Origin: Deltaproteobacteria bacterium
GTDB lineage: Bacteria; Myxococcota; Myxococcia; SLRQ01
Direction: 5' to 3'
Assembly (NCBI GenBank): GCA_007128675.1
Contig: SKWY01000028.1
Coordinates: 1-7,912 of the forward strand
DNA length: 7,912 bases
Shown here: one piece after another, positions 1-6,562 of the stretch
How positions within the stretch are numbered: position 1 is the stretch's first letter
How the letters are laid out: every line of letters starts with the position of its first letter
Program-made: the position numbers and the translations under genes
Notes under the pieces: model-generated
The model's input: the letters and a program-made list of their open reading frames with translations, nothing else
What the model was told of the DNA's origin: nothing
The model's database searches: none

Positions 1-35
1 AAATCATCCGCTCCAAAGAGAAGCCGTCTCGCTGA
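1..35 (+). CDS. 3' end of an unidentified upstream gene
   Basis: The frame beginning at base 3 is open and reads IIRSKEKPSR before a TGA at 33-35. The A of that TGA is the first base of the era ATG (TGATG). Such an overlap is typical of translationally coupled operon genes, so a gene probably enters from the left and shares a transcript with era. In many bacteria the gene before era is rnc, but ten residues are too few to recognise. The open frame could also be chance. Confidence 0.35.
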   Translation, partial: IIRSKEKPSR

Positions 36-1015
36 TGAGTGCCGCAAGAGACAATGATAGCGGTGAACCGGGAGGAGACAGGATCCCTCCAAAGGATCAC
101 CATGCCGGCTTCGTCGTCCTTGCCGGACGGCCCAATGTGGGCAAGTCGACGCTCCTGAATCGGCTGCTTGGCGAAAAGGTGGCGATAGTCAGCCGCCGTC
201 CACAGACGACTCGCACGAGGATACTCGGGGTCTACCACGATGAGGGCGCGCAAATTGCTTTCCTCGACACTCCAGGCATCCACGTCCCGCGCAGCCCCTT
301 GAACAAGCACATGGTGAGCGTGGCTCTTGGTGCCATCGAGGAGGTGGACGTCTGTCTTCTAGTGACGGATGTGGGTTTCACATCGAGAAAGACCAAGAAG
401 GACAGACCCTCCATACATTCGGGTGACGTGGAGATAATCCGCAGGATCGCCCGCACTCGCCGGCCCGCCGCCTTGCTCTTGAACAAGATTGACGCCATCC
501 CGCGGGAAAAGCTGCTCCCAATCATCGATGCCTACCGCGAGCTCCATGACTGGGCGTTCATCTATCCCCTCTCGGCTCTGACGGGGGAGGGAGTGGAGGG
601 GCTTGGACGCTCGATCGCGCCACTGCTCCCAGCCTCGCCACCCCTTTTCCCATACGATGTGTTGACCGATCAGGCCGAACGCATTCTTGCGGCCGAGTAT
701 GTAAGGGAGCAGGTCTTCAACTTCACACATGCCGAGGTTCCATATGGAGTCGCCATCGAGGTGCGCCAGTTCGACGAGACCGAACGAGAGTCCGGCGGCG
801 AGGGTCTCATTCGAATCAACGCCGACATCATAGTGGACCAGGACAGCCACAAGGGCATCATCATCGGTAATCGCGGCTCCATGCTTCGGCGAATCGGCCG
901 CGCCGCCCGCAAGGACCTGGAGCGACTGCTTGGAGCCAAGGTGTGGCTGGGACTCCATGTCCGGGTCGAAAAGGGCTGGACCAAGAGGCCCAGAGCCATA
1001 TCCAGCTTCGAGTAA
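35..1015 (+). CDS. era: GTPase Era
   Basis: Era is an essential GTPase that binds the 3' end of 16S rRNA and helps mature the 30S subunit; it works in the cytoplasm and at the inner membrane. The 326-residue product shows every diagnostic motif. G1 is GRPNVGKST (31-39), G2 lies in PQTTRTRI (56-63), G3 is DTPG (78-81), G4 is NKID (150-153) and G5 is SAL (180-182). The C-terminal KH domain has its GxxG loop as GNRG (278-281) followed by SMLRRIG. The protein is slightly longer than the usual 290-300 residues. The excess is about 24 residues before the G domain and a basic insertion near 115-130 (SRKTKKDRPSIHSGD). ATG at 35 is the only plausible start before G1. It overlaps an upstream TGA, and only a weak AAGAGAAG lies about 11 bases upstream, so coupling to the preceding gene is likely. 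der follows after 37 bp. Confidence 0.98.
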   Translation: MSAARDNDSGEPGGDRIPPKDHHAGFVVLAGRPNVGKSTLLNRLLGEKVAIVSRRPQTTRTRILGVYHDEGAQIAFLDTPGIHVPRSPLNKHMVSVALGAIEEVDVCLLVTDVGFTSRKTKKDRPSIHSGDVEIIRRIARTRRPAALLLNKIDAIPREKLLPIIDAYRELHDWAFIYPLSALTGEGVEGLGRSIAPLLPASPPLFPYDVLTDQAERILAAEYVREQVFNFTHAEVPYGVAIEVRQFDETERESGGEGLIRINADIIVDQDSHKGIIIGNRGSMLRRIGRAARKDLERLLGAKVWLGLHVRVEKGWTKRPRAISSFE

Positions 1016-1052
1016 TTGATTCAGCCGTTCCCATAAACCCCCAAAACAGAAC

Positions 1053-2384
1053 GTGAAACCATTAATCGCAATTATCGGGCGTCCCAATGTGGGCAAGTCG
1101 ACCCTCTTCAATCGAGTCGTGGGCCGACGGGCGGCTATCGTGGAAGACGTCGCGGGCGTCACCAGAGATAGGCACTATGCCGATGCGGAGTGGACGGGCA
1201 GATCCTTCGCCCTCGTCGATACCGGCGGCTTCGAGCCGGAGGCCGAGGACGAGGTTCGTGCAGGAATCACTCGCCAAGCTCGGCTTGCGGTCGAAGCAGC
1301 GGATGCAATCCTCCTCGTCGTCGATGCTATGGATGGAATCACCCCTGGCGACACGGAGGTCGTCCGTCTGCTTCGCCGGTCTGGTGCAAGAGTGCTGGTG
1401 GTGGCGAATAAGGTCGACTCGCTCTCGAGAGAGCATGAGACCTCCTTGCTTGCCGACATCCATGGGCTGGGCCTTCCAACCTTTCCCGTCTCCGCCGAGC
1501 ACGGAAGAGGGGTAGGGGATCTTCTCGACGCCGCTCTAGAGAATCTCGATGCGCCTTCATTCGCGGACCTCCCCGAGGAAGAAGAGGCCTGTCGCGTCGC
1601 GATAGTCGGAAGGCCGAATGTGGGAAAATCGACCCTGGTCAACTGCCTTTTGGGAGAAGAGCGGATGCTCGCCACCGAGCTTCCCGGAACAACCCGGGAT
1701 AGCGTCGACGCGCATCTGCGGTATCAAGGGGACACCTTCATCTTGACCGACACCGCCGGCATCCGCCGGAAGAAGAGCGTCGCCAGGAGCGTCGAGCGTT
1801 ACTCCGTGCTGCGGGCAATCCGCACAATCGACTCCGCGGACATCGTCGTCTTGATGCTGGACGCCGAGGAACCGGGCGTCAGTCAGGATGAGCGGCTTGC
1901 CCACCTAGTGCTCGACCGGGGCCGGGCCCTTATCTTGGCCGTGAACAAATGGGATAAGATAGCCAAGGAAGGTGATGCCGGGGAAAAGCTTCGGCAAACC
2001 GTCCGGGAGCGGCTTCCCGAGGCGGCTCACGCCCCCGTCCTCCTCGTCAGCGCGCTGGAGGGCAGGCGCGTCTTCTCGATTCTCGAGAAGGCCTCGAAAC
2101 TCAAGGAGGTCTGGAGCCGACGGCTGCCCACACCCGAAGTCAACGATTGGCTCGCCGAGACCGTCTCACGCACTCCCCCTCCAATCCATAAAGGTCGGCC
2201 CGTGCGTCTTCTCTATGCGGCGCAGATTGGCTCATGTCCTCCCCACCTCTCGGTCACGACAAGCAATCCCTCTGGAATCACGCACACTTACAGGCGATAC
2301 CTCGAGAAACGCATGAGGGAGGATTTCGGTTTGGCGGGGGTCCCGATACGCTTCACCTTCAAGGCTCGGCGCCGTTCTCGATGA
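1053..2384 (+). CDS. der: ribosome biogenesis GTPase Der (EngA)
   Basis: Der is a tandem-G-domain GTPase needed for late 50S subunit assembly. The 443-residue product has the standard three-part layout. The first G domain has GRPNVGKST (9-17), DTGG (56-59) and NKVD (119-122). The second has GRPNVGKST (186-194), DTAG (233-236) and NKWD (298-301). An acidic linker (EEEE, 175-178) sits between them. A C-terminal KH-like domain from about 370 carries the family signatures RLLYAAQIG and YRRYLEKRMREDFG and ends in a basic tail KARRRSR. Length is normal. The GTG start gives the expected N-terminus MKPLIAIIGRP; no clear Shine-Dalgarno precedes it, which with the 37-bp spacing suggests cotranscription with era. 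Its last 26 bp overlap the 3' end of the opposing lipoprotein gene. Confidence 0.98.
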   Translation: MKPLIAIIGRPNVGKSTLFNRVVGRRAAIVEDVAGVTRDRHYADAEWTGRSFALVDTGGFEPEAEDEVRAGITRQARLAVEAADAILLVVDAMDGITPGDTEVVRLLRRSGARVLVVANKVDSLSREHETSLLADIHGLGLPTFPVSAEHGRGVGDLLDAALENLDAPSFADLPEEEEACRVAIVGRPNVGKSTLVNCLLGEERMLATELPGTTRDSVDAHLRYQGDTFILTDTAGIRRKKSVARSVERYSVLRAIRTIDSADIVVLMLDAEEPGVSQDERLAHLVLDRGRALILAVNKWDKIAKEGDAGEKLRQTVRERLPEAAHAPVLLVSALEGRRVFSILEKASKLKEVWSRRLPTPEVNDWLAETVSRTPPPIHKGRPVRLLYAAQIGSCPPHLSVTTSNPSGITHTYRRYLEKRMREDFGLAGVPIRFTFKARRRSR

Positions 2385-2994
2385 TTAGGGACTCGAGGAA
2401 GGCCGTCGCCAAATCAGAGAAGATCTCCTCGGTGTCGGCTGCTACCAACACCTGGTACATGCCTTCATTGGCGATCACTATCCTGGCGCGGTAGAACCCG
2501 CCACTGACACGCACGGCCATCTCTAGACCAGGATGGCCGGAGACGGTCAGCATGAATTCCTCGAGCAGCTCACCTCCGGTGCTGGCAAGGCTCCCATCGC
2601 GTGCTCCAAGAAGCTGCCTTCGCTTATTGGCAACCGCCAAGGCATCCGATGGGAGTTCATTGAAGGTCGCCACGAAGACGGCGTTCTCTTTCTTGCTCAT
2701 GTAGGACAGTGTCCGAAAAGAGCCATGCTCGGTCTCGAATGTGTCTTTCTCCAACCTTGCGGGAGTCGGCATACGCACCTCGAAACGAGAGCTTTCGTCT
2801 CGAACGGCATGTGGCAGGACCGGTGGTGGCTCAGCCGGGGGCTCCAGCTGTTTCGGGTCCTCCTCGCGATCGACGGTCACCGCTTCGTCGGAGGGGGGCT
2901 GTATGCCTTCACTCGGATCCCCCGTCGTCCGGCAGCTCGCAAGCAACAAAGTAGCGACGAGTAAGGGGAAAGAACCGATCCGTTTACGAGTCAT
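2359..2994 (-). CDS. predicted lipoprotein, PsbP/Mog1-like small domain
   Basis: The 211-residue product starts with a typical lipoprotein signal: MTRKR, a hydrophobic stretch (residues 8-19), then lipobox L18-A19-S20-C21. Lipidation at C21 would place it in the envelope; no Asp follows the Cys, so outer-membrane sorting by Lol is possible. Residues 22-65 form a Pro/Glu-rich tether. From about 69 to 207 there is one alpha/beta domain beginning SRFEVRMP and continuing with ENAVFVATFNELP, LLGARDGSLASTGGELL, GHPGLEMAV, RARIVIANEGMYQVLV and ending near FLESLII. That order of segments resembles small PsbP/Mog1-fold proteins of unknown function; this is recalled family resemblance, not a search result. 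No catalytic residues are evident. The start is supported by GGAG eight bases upstream. The gene is convergent with der and divergent from the TPR gene. Confidence 0.82.
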   Translation of the reverse strand: MTRKRIGSFPLLVATLLLASCRTTGDPSEGIQPPSDEAVTVDREEDPKQLEPPAEPPPVLPHAVRDESSRFEVRMPTPARLEKDTFETEHGSFRTLSYMSKKENAVFVATFNELPSDALAVANKRRQLLGARDGSLASTGGELLEEFMLTVSGHPGLEMAVRVSGGFYRARIVIANEGMYQVLVAADTEEIFSDLATAFLESLIIENGAEP

Positions 2995-3000
2995 GCCAAG

Positions 3001-3007
3001 ATCTCCA
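3001..3007 (-). promoter_or_regulatory. ribosome binding site of the 2359-2994 lipoprotein gene
   Basis: On the minus strand TGGAGAT stands in front of the ATG at 2994, with GGAG eight bases away. It fixes the start codon that gives a complete signal peptide. Confidence 0.65.
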
Positions 3008-3080
3008 GGTTGACCTCACCAAAAACCGATTTCCAAGCAAAGATCAAGCGTGTCGGCACTCACCAATCGAGTAAGCACGG

Positions 3081-3109
3081 GTAATACGGTCTAGATACAC
3101 GGGCCACAA
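3081..3109 (-). promoter_or_regulatory. candidate sigma70-type promoter for the lipoprotein gene
   Basis: Read on the minus strand, TTGTGG (3109-3104) and TATTAC (3086-3081) are separated by 17 bases, about 87 bp upstream of the lipoprotein start. The -10 matches four of six consensus bases and the -35 matches three, so this is only a weak candidate. A promoter is needed somewhere here, because the neighbouring gene is divergent. Confidence 0.25.
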
Positions 3110-3166
3110 AAAGGTGGGATTAGCTGGCGGGGAACAGAGGATGAGCCAAAGTGATTACCTACCACG

Positions 3167-3196
3167 TTGACACACTCCGCCTGCGGTCTTTATAAG
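3167..3196 (+). promoter_or_regulatory. sigma70-type promoter of the TPR-bamB-nudix unit
   Basis: A perfect -35 box TTGACA (3167-3172) is followed after 18 bp by TATAAG (3191-3196), a five-of-six match to TATAAT. Transcription would begin near 3203, leaving a leader of about 35 nt before the GTG at 3238. Position, spacing and direction all fit a housekeeping-sigma promoter for the downstream three genes. Confidence 0.75.
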
Positions 3197-3223
3197 CGGT
3201 GCGGTAGAGTCCAATCATTCACA

Positions 3224-3230
3224 AAGGGAG
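3224..3230 (+). promoter_or_regulatory. ribosome binding site of the TPR protein gene
   Basis: AAGGGAG ends seven bases before the GTG at 3238 and selects that codon as start. Confidence 0.7.
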
Positions 3231-3237
3231 AGCGAGC

Positions 3238-4014
3238 GTGGCAAAGACGCGCAAGCCTAGTCGCAAGGACCTGAAAAAGGATGACGAGTTCGTATCCCGT
3301 GGCCAAGAGGTAGTGGCCTGGGCGAGCCAGTATGCTCGGCAGCTGGTAGCGGCGGCTGTCGTATTGGTCCTAGTCGTTTCTATTTCGATCGGCGTCACGA
3401 TCTCTTCTCGCAGCAAGGAGGCTGCCGGCGCGACCGCCTTGGGGACCGCCCTGGAGATTGCCGAGCGCCCTGTCGTCGAGGATGAGGACGGCGCGGCGCG
3501 CGAGCGCGATGCCTTTTCCAGCGAGCAGGCCCGGCGAGATGCCTTGGGGGAAGCCCTCCAGGAAGTCCGCCGCGAGCACTCGGGAACCATCGCTGCCGCG
3601 GTGTCATCACTGTACCTGGGTAGGATTGCCTTCGCGGAAGACAGGCACGATGATGCCATCGAAGGTTTCGAGCAGTATCTCAAAGAGGCGCCTAGAGACC
3701 ACAAGCTTCGGTTCTCCGCCCTTGAAGGCATCGGGACGGTGCACGAGGCGAGGGAGGATCCGGATGCGGCGCTCCAATCCTATAGACGTTTGGTCACCGA
3801 GGCCCCTACATTCTACGTTCCCTTCGGGCTCCTGCACGAGGCGCGTTTGCTGCACGGCCTTGGAAGAGAAGATGAGGCTAGAGCCACAGCTCAGCGAATC
3901 ATCGATGAGTATGGCGAGACACCGGTGGTTCGGCCTGCGAGAAACCTTCTAGGGCGGCTTCCTCCCGGGGACGATCCCGATCCCGCCGTCGCGGCGAGCG
4001 ACGAAAAAGGCTGA
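3238..4014 (+). CDS. membrane-anchored tetratricopeptide-repeat protein, YfgM-like
   Basis: The 258-residue product has a basic cytoplasmic N-terminus (about 35 residues, many Lys/Arg). One strongly hydrophobic segment follows at about 36-55 (LVAAAVVLVLVVSISIGVTI), then a soluble region expected in the periplasm. Residues 60-115 are charged and helical. TPR-like helical pairs follow at about 119-152 (YLGRIAFAEDRHDDAIEGFEQYL), 158-190 and 194-227, each ending near an EAP/EYG turn, and the tail is acidic. E. coli YfgM has the same topology and length class, interacts with the SecYEG/PpiD chaperone network, and is encoded immediately before bamB. Here too the gene precedes a bamB-like gene, by 11 bp. 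The exact partner is not shown by the sequence; the YfgM assignment rests on topology plus gene order. The GTG start is supported by AAGGGAG and the promoter upstream. Confidence 0.87.
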   Translation: MAKTRKPSRKDLKKDDEFVSRGQEVVAWASQYARQLVAAAVVLVLVVSISIGVTISSRSKEAAGATALGTALEIAERPVVEDEDGAARERDAFSSEQARRDALGEALQEVRREHSGTIAAAVSSLYLGRIAFAEDRHDDAIEGFEQYLKEAPRDHKLRFSALEGIGTVHEAREDPDAALQSYRRLVTEAPTFYVPFGLLHEARLLHGLGREDEARATAQRIIDEYGETPVVRPARNLLGRLPPGDDPDPAVAASDEKG

Positions 4015-4025
4015 GTGGTCCACCC

Positions 4026-5144
4026 ATGAGAAGACGTGAGCTTTTAGTTCGCGGCGCCATGGCAGCACTCATGGCCGCGCTGCTCGCCTCGACGACGGCG
4101 CTAGCGTCCCCAATCACTCCTGGACGTCTTTCGGTGGATTGGCACGCCTCTATCTCCCCCTCCAGATTTCTCGAGTACGCACCCCTAGAAAAGAGCCTGC
4201 CCGCCGTGGATCCGGCCAGGGGCTGGCTCTTCGTCGCCGACAGGTTCGGGACGGTTCGCTCCTTCGATATCAGTTCTAGATTGCGCTGGGAGGTGGAAGT
4301 TGGAGGGGCCATCGAGGCCGGCCTCGTCTTTGACGAAGGCCGCCTCTACGTCGCCACTGTACGCGGGCGAGTCATTTGTCTCGATGCCGTAACCGGCGAG
4401 GAGCTTTGGACCTATTCCAGCAGGAGTGAGCTGGCGACCACGCCAACGGTTGCCGGGGGAAGACTCTTTGTCTCCAGCATGACCGATACCCTTCTAGTGC
4501 TGGATGCCGAAACCGGTGAGTTTCTCTGGTTCCATCGGCGCCCCAGGCCGGATGGTCTTACGATCCGCGGCGCAGCACCCGCGGTAGTCGGGAATGGTCG
4601 GGTCGTCACGGGTTTTAGCGATGGCGGCGTGGTGGCTCTGGATGTGGAGGATGGGAGGCTTCTATGGCGCACGGAGGTCGGCGCGGGGGAGCATCGTGAC
4701 GTCAATGCCGCGCCCGTGGTCCATGATGGCCGCGTGTATGTCGTAAGCCACGCGGGGAGCCTCCATGCCTTGGACCTTGCGACCGGCCTGGAGAGATGGA
4801 ACGAACGGGCGCCGCGGGGGGCCACACGAATGGTGCGGGCACATGACCGCCTCGTGATCGGGGCTCCCGGCGTTATGAGCGCTCATCGGCTGGTGGACGG
4901 AGCTCTGCTTTGGGAGACCAAGCTGAACGAGACTGGCCTTCCATCCGAGATCACCGTTTCGAGAGGTAGAGTTTGCGTTGGCACCGAGGAAGGGCCGCTT
5001 CTCGTTCTTTCCGCGAAGACAGGCAGACCAGAGCTGGCATTCGATCCTGGTACCGGCGTGGGTGCCGGCGCTTTGCCGGATGCTCGAGGTCTTTGGCTCT
5101 TGAGCAACGGTGGGCGCCTCTACAGACTTTCCTGGCCAAACTGA
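4026..5144 (+). CDS. PQQ-repeat beta-propeller protein, BamB-like
   Basis: BamB is a propeller accessory of the BAM complex that inserts outer-membrane proteins. This 372-residue product contains repeated blade motifs of the form GxVxxLDxxTGxxxW. Their closing Trp residues are at 88, 128, 168, 214, 258 and 296, with two more degenerate repeats to the C-terminus, which suits an eight-bladed propeller. The length is close to E. coli BamB (392). An export signal covers residues 1-27: MRRRELL, then hydrophobic, then ALA|SP as a signal peptidase I site. Unlike E. coli BamB there is no lipobox cysteine, so the mature protein should be soluble or held by partners. The leader also fits a loose twin-arginine pattern (R3-R4-E5-L6-L7). 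It lies 11 bp after the YfgM-like gene with no clear ribosome binding site, implying coupling. Other periplasmic PQQ-repeat proteins look alike, so BamB is a context-supported inference. Confidence 0.83.
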   Translation: MRRRELLVRGAMAALMAALLASTTALASPITPGRLSVDWHASISPSRFLEYAPLEKSLPAVDPARGWLFVADRFGTVRSFDISSRLRWEVEVGGAIEAGLVFDEGRLYVATVRGRVICLDAVTGEELWTYSSRSELATTPTVAGGRLFVSSMTDTLLVLDAETGEFLWFHRRPRPDGLTIRGAAPAVVGNGRVVTGFSDGGVVALDVEDGRLLWRTEVGAGEHRDVNAAPVVHDGRVYVVSHAGSLHALDLATGLERWNERAPRGATRMVRAHDRLVIGAPGVMSAHRLVDGALLWETKLNETGLPSEITVSRGRVCVGTEEGPLLVLSAKTGRPELAFDPGTGVGAGALPDARGLWLLSNGGRLYRLSWPN

Positions 5145-5190
5145 ACTGCGTTTCCAGATGCCCCTTGCCGAAGAGAAGAGGGGGTGGGCC

Positions 5191-5604
5191 GTGTGTGGAC
5201 TCGATAATGACAAACCCCTTCGGGTGGTAGCTGCCATAGTGGAGGAGGGTGGACGAGTTCTTCTCACCAAACGTCCCGACGGCGCTCCTCGAGGCGGCCT
5301 GTGGGAGCTTCCGGGGGGCAAGGTGGAGAAAGGCGAGAGCGACAAAGCCGCGCTCGCTCGGGAGATACTCGAGGAGCTGGGCGTTCGAGTGAGGGTAGGA
5401 GATCTCTTTGGTAGCGTCGTCCATCCCTACGACGACCTCACAGTGGAGCTGGTCGCCTATCGGTGCAGCATCACCGCTGGAACCTTGATGGCCCTCGAGG
5501 CGGACAAGATCGCTTGGGTGCCCCTGGAGAGGCTGACCGATTACGACATGCCCCAAGCCGACCTTCCTCTGACAAGGCGCCTCATGGGCGAGCGAGGAAG
5601 GTAG
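5191..5604 (+). CDS. Nudix hydrolase, MutT/NudG type
   Basis: Nudix enzymes cleave nucleoside diphosphate-X compounds. The subgroup with GGLWELPGGKVE just before the catalytic box is typical of MutT-like (d)NTP pyrophosphatases that sanitise oxidised nucleotides. The Nudix box fits GX5EX7REUXEEXGU exactly: it runs from the second G of PGGK through EKGE to REILEELGV, giving the metal-binding Glu residues. The strand before it (RVVAAIVEEGGRVLLTKRPDG) is also family-typical. GTG at 5191 gives 137 residues, a normal MutT length, and is preceded by GAGGGG about seven to nine bases upstream. ATG at 5158 would add 11 residues but has no ribosome binding site; GTG at 5110 would overlap bamB by 35 bp. 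It is the third gene of the TPR-bamB unit, with no obvious functional tie to envelope assembly. The exact substrate cannot be told from sequence. Confidence 0.93.
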   Translation: MCGLDNDKPLRVVAAIVEEGGRVLLTKRPDGAPRGGLWELPGGKVEKGESDKAALAREILEELGVRVRVGDLFGSVVHPYDDLTVELVAYRCSITAGTLMALEADKIAWVPLERLTDYDMPQADLPLTRRLMGERGR

Positions 5605-5643
5605 CAAGGCTCGGCAAGGACGTGGAGCCAATCATTCGGGGGC

Positions 5644-5703
5644 GCGGATCCGCGTTTTCGGGGGCGTCCCAAAGGGCGAGGGCCTATCGCGTGTCGGGCA
5701 TCA
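5644..5703 (+). repeat. imperfect direct repeat, copy A
   Basis: The copy starts with the palindrome GCGGATCCGC (extended here to 12 bp, 5643-5654) and passes through a GGGGGC run. It ends with the 19-mer TATCGCGTGTCGGGCATCA at 5685-5703. The same landmarks recur in the same order at 5754-5831. It lies in the gap between two convergent genes, and neither strand has a convincing reading frame here. Confidence 0.7.
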
Positions 5704-5714
5704 AGGGAGCCGAA

Positions 5715-5730
5715 CCACGGATCGCCGTGG
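5715..5730 (+). terminator. small hairpin between the repeats, possible weak terminator
   Basis: CCACGG (5715-5720) pairs perfectly with CCGTGG (5725-5730) around a 4-base loop, followed by GGC then TTT. It is 110 bp past the Nudix stop and could end that transcript. The T-run is only three long, so the terminator call is weak; the stem itself is plain. Confidence 0.3.
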
Positions 5731-5753
5731 GGCTTTAAAATATGACAAAGGGG

Positions 5754-5831
5754 GCGGATCCGCACTGTGGGGGCCGTGCGAGTCCTGGATGCCGAGTGCG
5801 AGAGCGAGCGCGTATCGCGTGTCGGGTATCA
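5754..5831 (+). repeat. imperfect direct repeat, copy B
   Basis: Second copy of the 5644-5703 unit. It has GCGGATCCGC at 5754-5763, a GGGGGC run, a GAGCGAGCGCG stretch matching GGGCGAGGGCC of copy A, and TATCGCGTGTCGGGTATCA at 5813-5831 (18 of 19 bases as in copy A). It is 18 bp longer than copy A because of extra GTGCGAG-containing sequence in the middle. Confidence 0.7.
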
Positions 5832-5832
5832 C

Positions 5833-5849
5833 ATGGGCTGGGTGCCCAT
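5833..5849 (-). terminator. stem-loop at the stop codon of the acidic lipoprotein gene
   Basis: ATGGGC (5833-5838) and GCCCAT (5844-5849) form a 6-bp stem with a 5-base loop, directly at the end of the minus-strand lipoprotein gene. No T-run follows on the minus strand, so it may stabilise the mRNA 3' end rather than terminate transcription. Confidence 0.25.
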
Positions 5850-6505
5850 CATTCGTCTTCGTCGTCTTCCTCGGGCTCGGCACTCTCCATCAGGCGAAGC
5901 TCGATCACCAGGTCCTCGTAATCACGGCCCAAGTGATCGGTGATCCTCTCGGCCAGCTCCGGCTCGATACGCACCGTATAAGACCTTCCTTCTCGAAGCT
6001 CCTCGCCGGGAGTGAGCCTGAACCATGTTCCCCCCGGCTCCACGCTCGGGCCGGATCTGGTCGCCACGGGTCCCGTTTCGAGGTCGAATGGAACCAGCCT
6101 ATCCGCTCCATCCACGAGCCTGACGCGGTGGTCATCGAGGCGCTGCCACGTCTCCAGGTAGAGCACCGCGTTCGCTGGGATCTCGAGCGATTCACCTATT
6201 TCCAGTTGCCTCCTGTCGCCATCGTGCTCCAGCTCGAGACTCACCAGCCGGATCCTGCCATCGTAAGGGATGTCCACTGGCTCTGGAGTATCTGCACGGG
6301 CGTCATGAGCTTCCTCTTCTTCCTCTGGTCCCGTCCCGCATTGGCCGCATCCACCGATGATTAGAGCCAGCATGCCGAGAATGAGCACTCCCGTAGAGCC
6401 TCGAGCTAAAGGTCCATTGCCATCCGAAGACGTCGGCCCACGGCCCCCGTGCCCCTTTGATGGGCCTACTGCGTCCTTCAGACCATTGGCGCCACTCGAG
6501 ATCAT
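5849..6505 (-). CDS. predicted acidic lipoprotein, possible Ig-like domain
   Basis: The 218-residue product is not a family I can name. A hydrophobic stretch (about 40-50) ends in lipobox I50-G51-G52-C53, so the mature protein should be lipid-anchored. The region before it is unusually long (about 38 residues, with only K10, K17, R22 and R35 positive). No in-frame ATG lies between residue 1 and M45, a TAA stands five codons upstream, and ATG 6505 lacks a Shine-Dalgarno. GTG at residue 40 is an alternative but would leave no basic residues. After the Cys comes an EEEEE tether, then a probable beta-sandwich (about 80-205). Its segments IRLVSLELEHDG, VLYLETWQRL, WFRLTPGEELREGRSYTVRIEP and LVIELRL recall bacterial Ig-like (Big_5 type) domains. 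It ends in EPEEDDEDE. It follows the four-helix-bundle gene by 57 bp on the same strand. Confidence 0.75.
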   Translation of the reverse strand: MISSGANGLKDAVGPSKGHGGRGPTSSDGNGPLARGSTGVLILGMLALIIGGCGQCGTGPEEEEEAHDARADTPEPVDIPYDGRIRLVSLELEHDGDRRQLEIGESLEIPANAVLYLETWQRLDDHRVRLVDGADRLVPFDLETGPVATRSGPSVEPGGTWFRLTPGEELREGRSYTVRIEPELAERITDHLGRDYEDLVIELRLMESAEPEEDDEDE

Positions 6506-6562
6506 GAGAAAGAAACGTTACTCGCCCCGTAGATGGCTTGGCAACAACAATGGAACCCGAGG

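Noticed and set aside
359..1162. Long minus-strand open frame (267 codons) across era and the start of der
   Set aside because: It lies opposite unmistakable Era and Der motifs, shows no recognisable domain, and is expected from GC-rich codon use on the other strand.
4662..5631. Minus-strand frames (226-227 codons) opposite bamB and the Nudix gene
   Set aside because: They are antisense to clear PQQ-repeat and Nudix motifs and lack protein-like features.
5631..5855. ATCATTCG at 5631-5638 and 5848-5855 as target-site duplication of a small mobile element
   Set aside because: An 8-mer recurring within about 220 bp is not unlikely by chance, and the enclosed ends show no convincing terminal inverted repeats.
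5789..6364. Plus-strand frame of 191 codons opposite the acidic lipoprotein
   Set aside because: The minus frame has a lipobox, a coherent tether-plus-domain layout and an upstream co-directional gene; the plus frame has low-complexity sequence and no ribosome binding site.
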